From: Channallabes apus
Lineage: Eukaryota > Chordata > Actinopteri > Siluriformes > Clariidae
Reading direction: 5' to 3'
DNA: 64,000 nucleotides
Assembly: GCA_030522415.1 (NCBI GenBank)
Contig: CM060105.1
Span: forward strand, 17,415,277 to 17,479,276
The position numbers were made by a program, and so were the translations under genes. Positions within the stretch are counted from its first letter, which is position 1; every line of letters starts with the position of its first letter. Below are positions 63,527 through 64,000 of this stretch, piece by piece. Below the pieces are notes generated by a model. It saw only the letters and a program-made list of their open reading frames with translations. It searched no databases and had not been told where the DNA came from.

Positions 63527-64000
63527 CTGCAATAGAAAAGAGAAAGAAAGAGAGAGAGAGAGAGGTTTGTGGTATTATTTCCCCCCTGAGGTATACTAGA
63601 TGTATAGACAAATTAAAAGTGCACGTAACAGAAGAGGATGAGATTATTGGTGCAAACTGTCTGAGTAATTGGTATATCTGTATAAGACATACAGTCACAG
63701 AATAGCTTTACAAAAAAAAAAAAAAACTGGATGTAGATTCAGATCCCTAATGAGCACACCAGATTTGACAGCAGAGAAGAAAATCTCCTTGAAACAACAT
63801 GAAGAAGAAACCTGGAGAGATGAGAAAATGTTTTCCAAGGTACCACAAAGTATGATTATACATCAAGACTCTTTAATTATGAAGACAGACAGTAGTAATT
63901 ATGTTGAAATCATGAGCAATATATATATATATATATTGCACTGTGGGAGGAAAGAAACTGAAGTACACAGAGGAAACCCACAAATCTCGGGGGGAACATA
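63527..64000. other. Intron upstream of E1
   Basis: GA and A runs, a short TA run, and from about 63936 the body of an S1 SINE (CTGTGGGAGGAAAGAAACTG) cut by the window edge. Confidence 0.7.

Overview
The window is vertebrate, almost certainly teleost, nuclear DNA. It is AT-rich, has short exons with GT/AG borders and long introns, and is full of fish-type repeats: tRNA-derived SINEs, many Tc1-like transposons, hAT-type miniature elements, an L2/CR1-group LINE and a DIRS element. The repeat mix would suit an otophysan such as a catfish, but the species cannot be fixed from sequence alone.

One host gene fills the window, on the minus strand: adenylate cyclase type 2 (ADCY2/adcy2). It is cut by both window edges. 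I located 21 exons (E1-E21 in transcription order, from 63526 down to 3664). They run from the first membrane bundle, through catalytic domain C1a, the C1b linker and the second membrane bundle, into catalytic domain C2a. The reading phases chain correctly at every junction except one. Between E13 (35926-36010) and E14 (30877-30955) the phases require a further exon of length 3n+2 that I could not find. The first exons and the 3' end of C2a lie outside the window.

The main finding is in E16. This exon appears to be split by a LINE of about 6.8 kb (10678-17443), inserted antisense to the gene and flanked by an 8-bp direct repeat, CTGTACTC, at 10670-10677 and 17444-17451. Removing the element and one repeat copy rejoins the two exon pieces in frame and gives a plausible TM11-TM12 loop. 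The LINE has a zinc-finger/coiled-coil/SGNH-esterase ORF1 and an endonuclease-reverse transcriptase ORF2. ORF2 is open apart from a Tc1-like transposon nested in it at a TA (11897-13516). That transposon's transposase is intact except for one nonsense codon.

Region by region: 1-3663 is 3' intron with hAT and Tc1 remnants. 3664-7145 holds E17-E21 and a tandem duplication of about 0.6 kb. 7146-17595 holds the split E16 and the LINE/Tc1 nest. 17596-30955 holds E14-E15 and Tc1/SINE-rich introns. 30956-35925 should contain the missing exon. 35926-41590 holds E8-E13 and a DIRS element (38830-40760) with inverted terminal repeats and an internal complementary region. 43630-44948 is a satellite of 5-bp units. 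46026-52185 holds the C1a exons E3-E7. 52186-64000 holds E1-E2 with a SINE cluster and Tc1/mariner relics. No second host gene, functional RNA gene or CRISPR array was seen.
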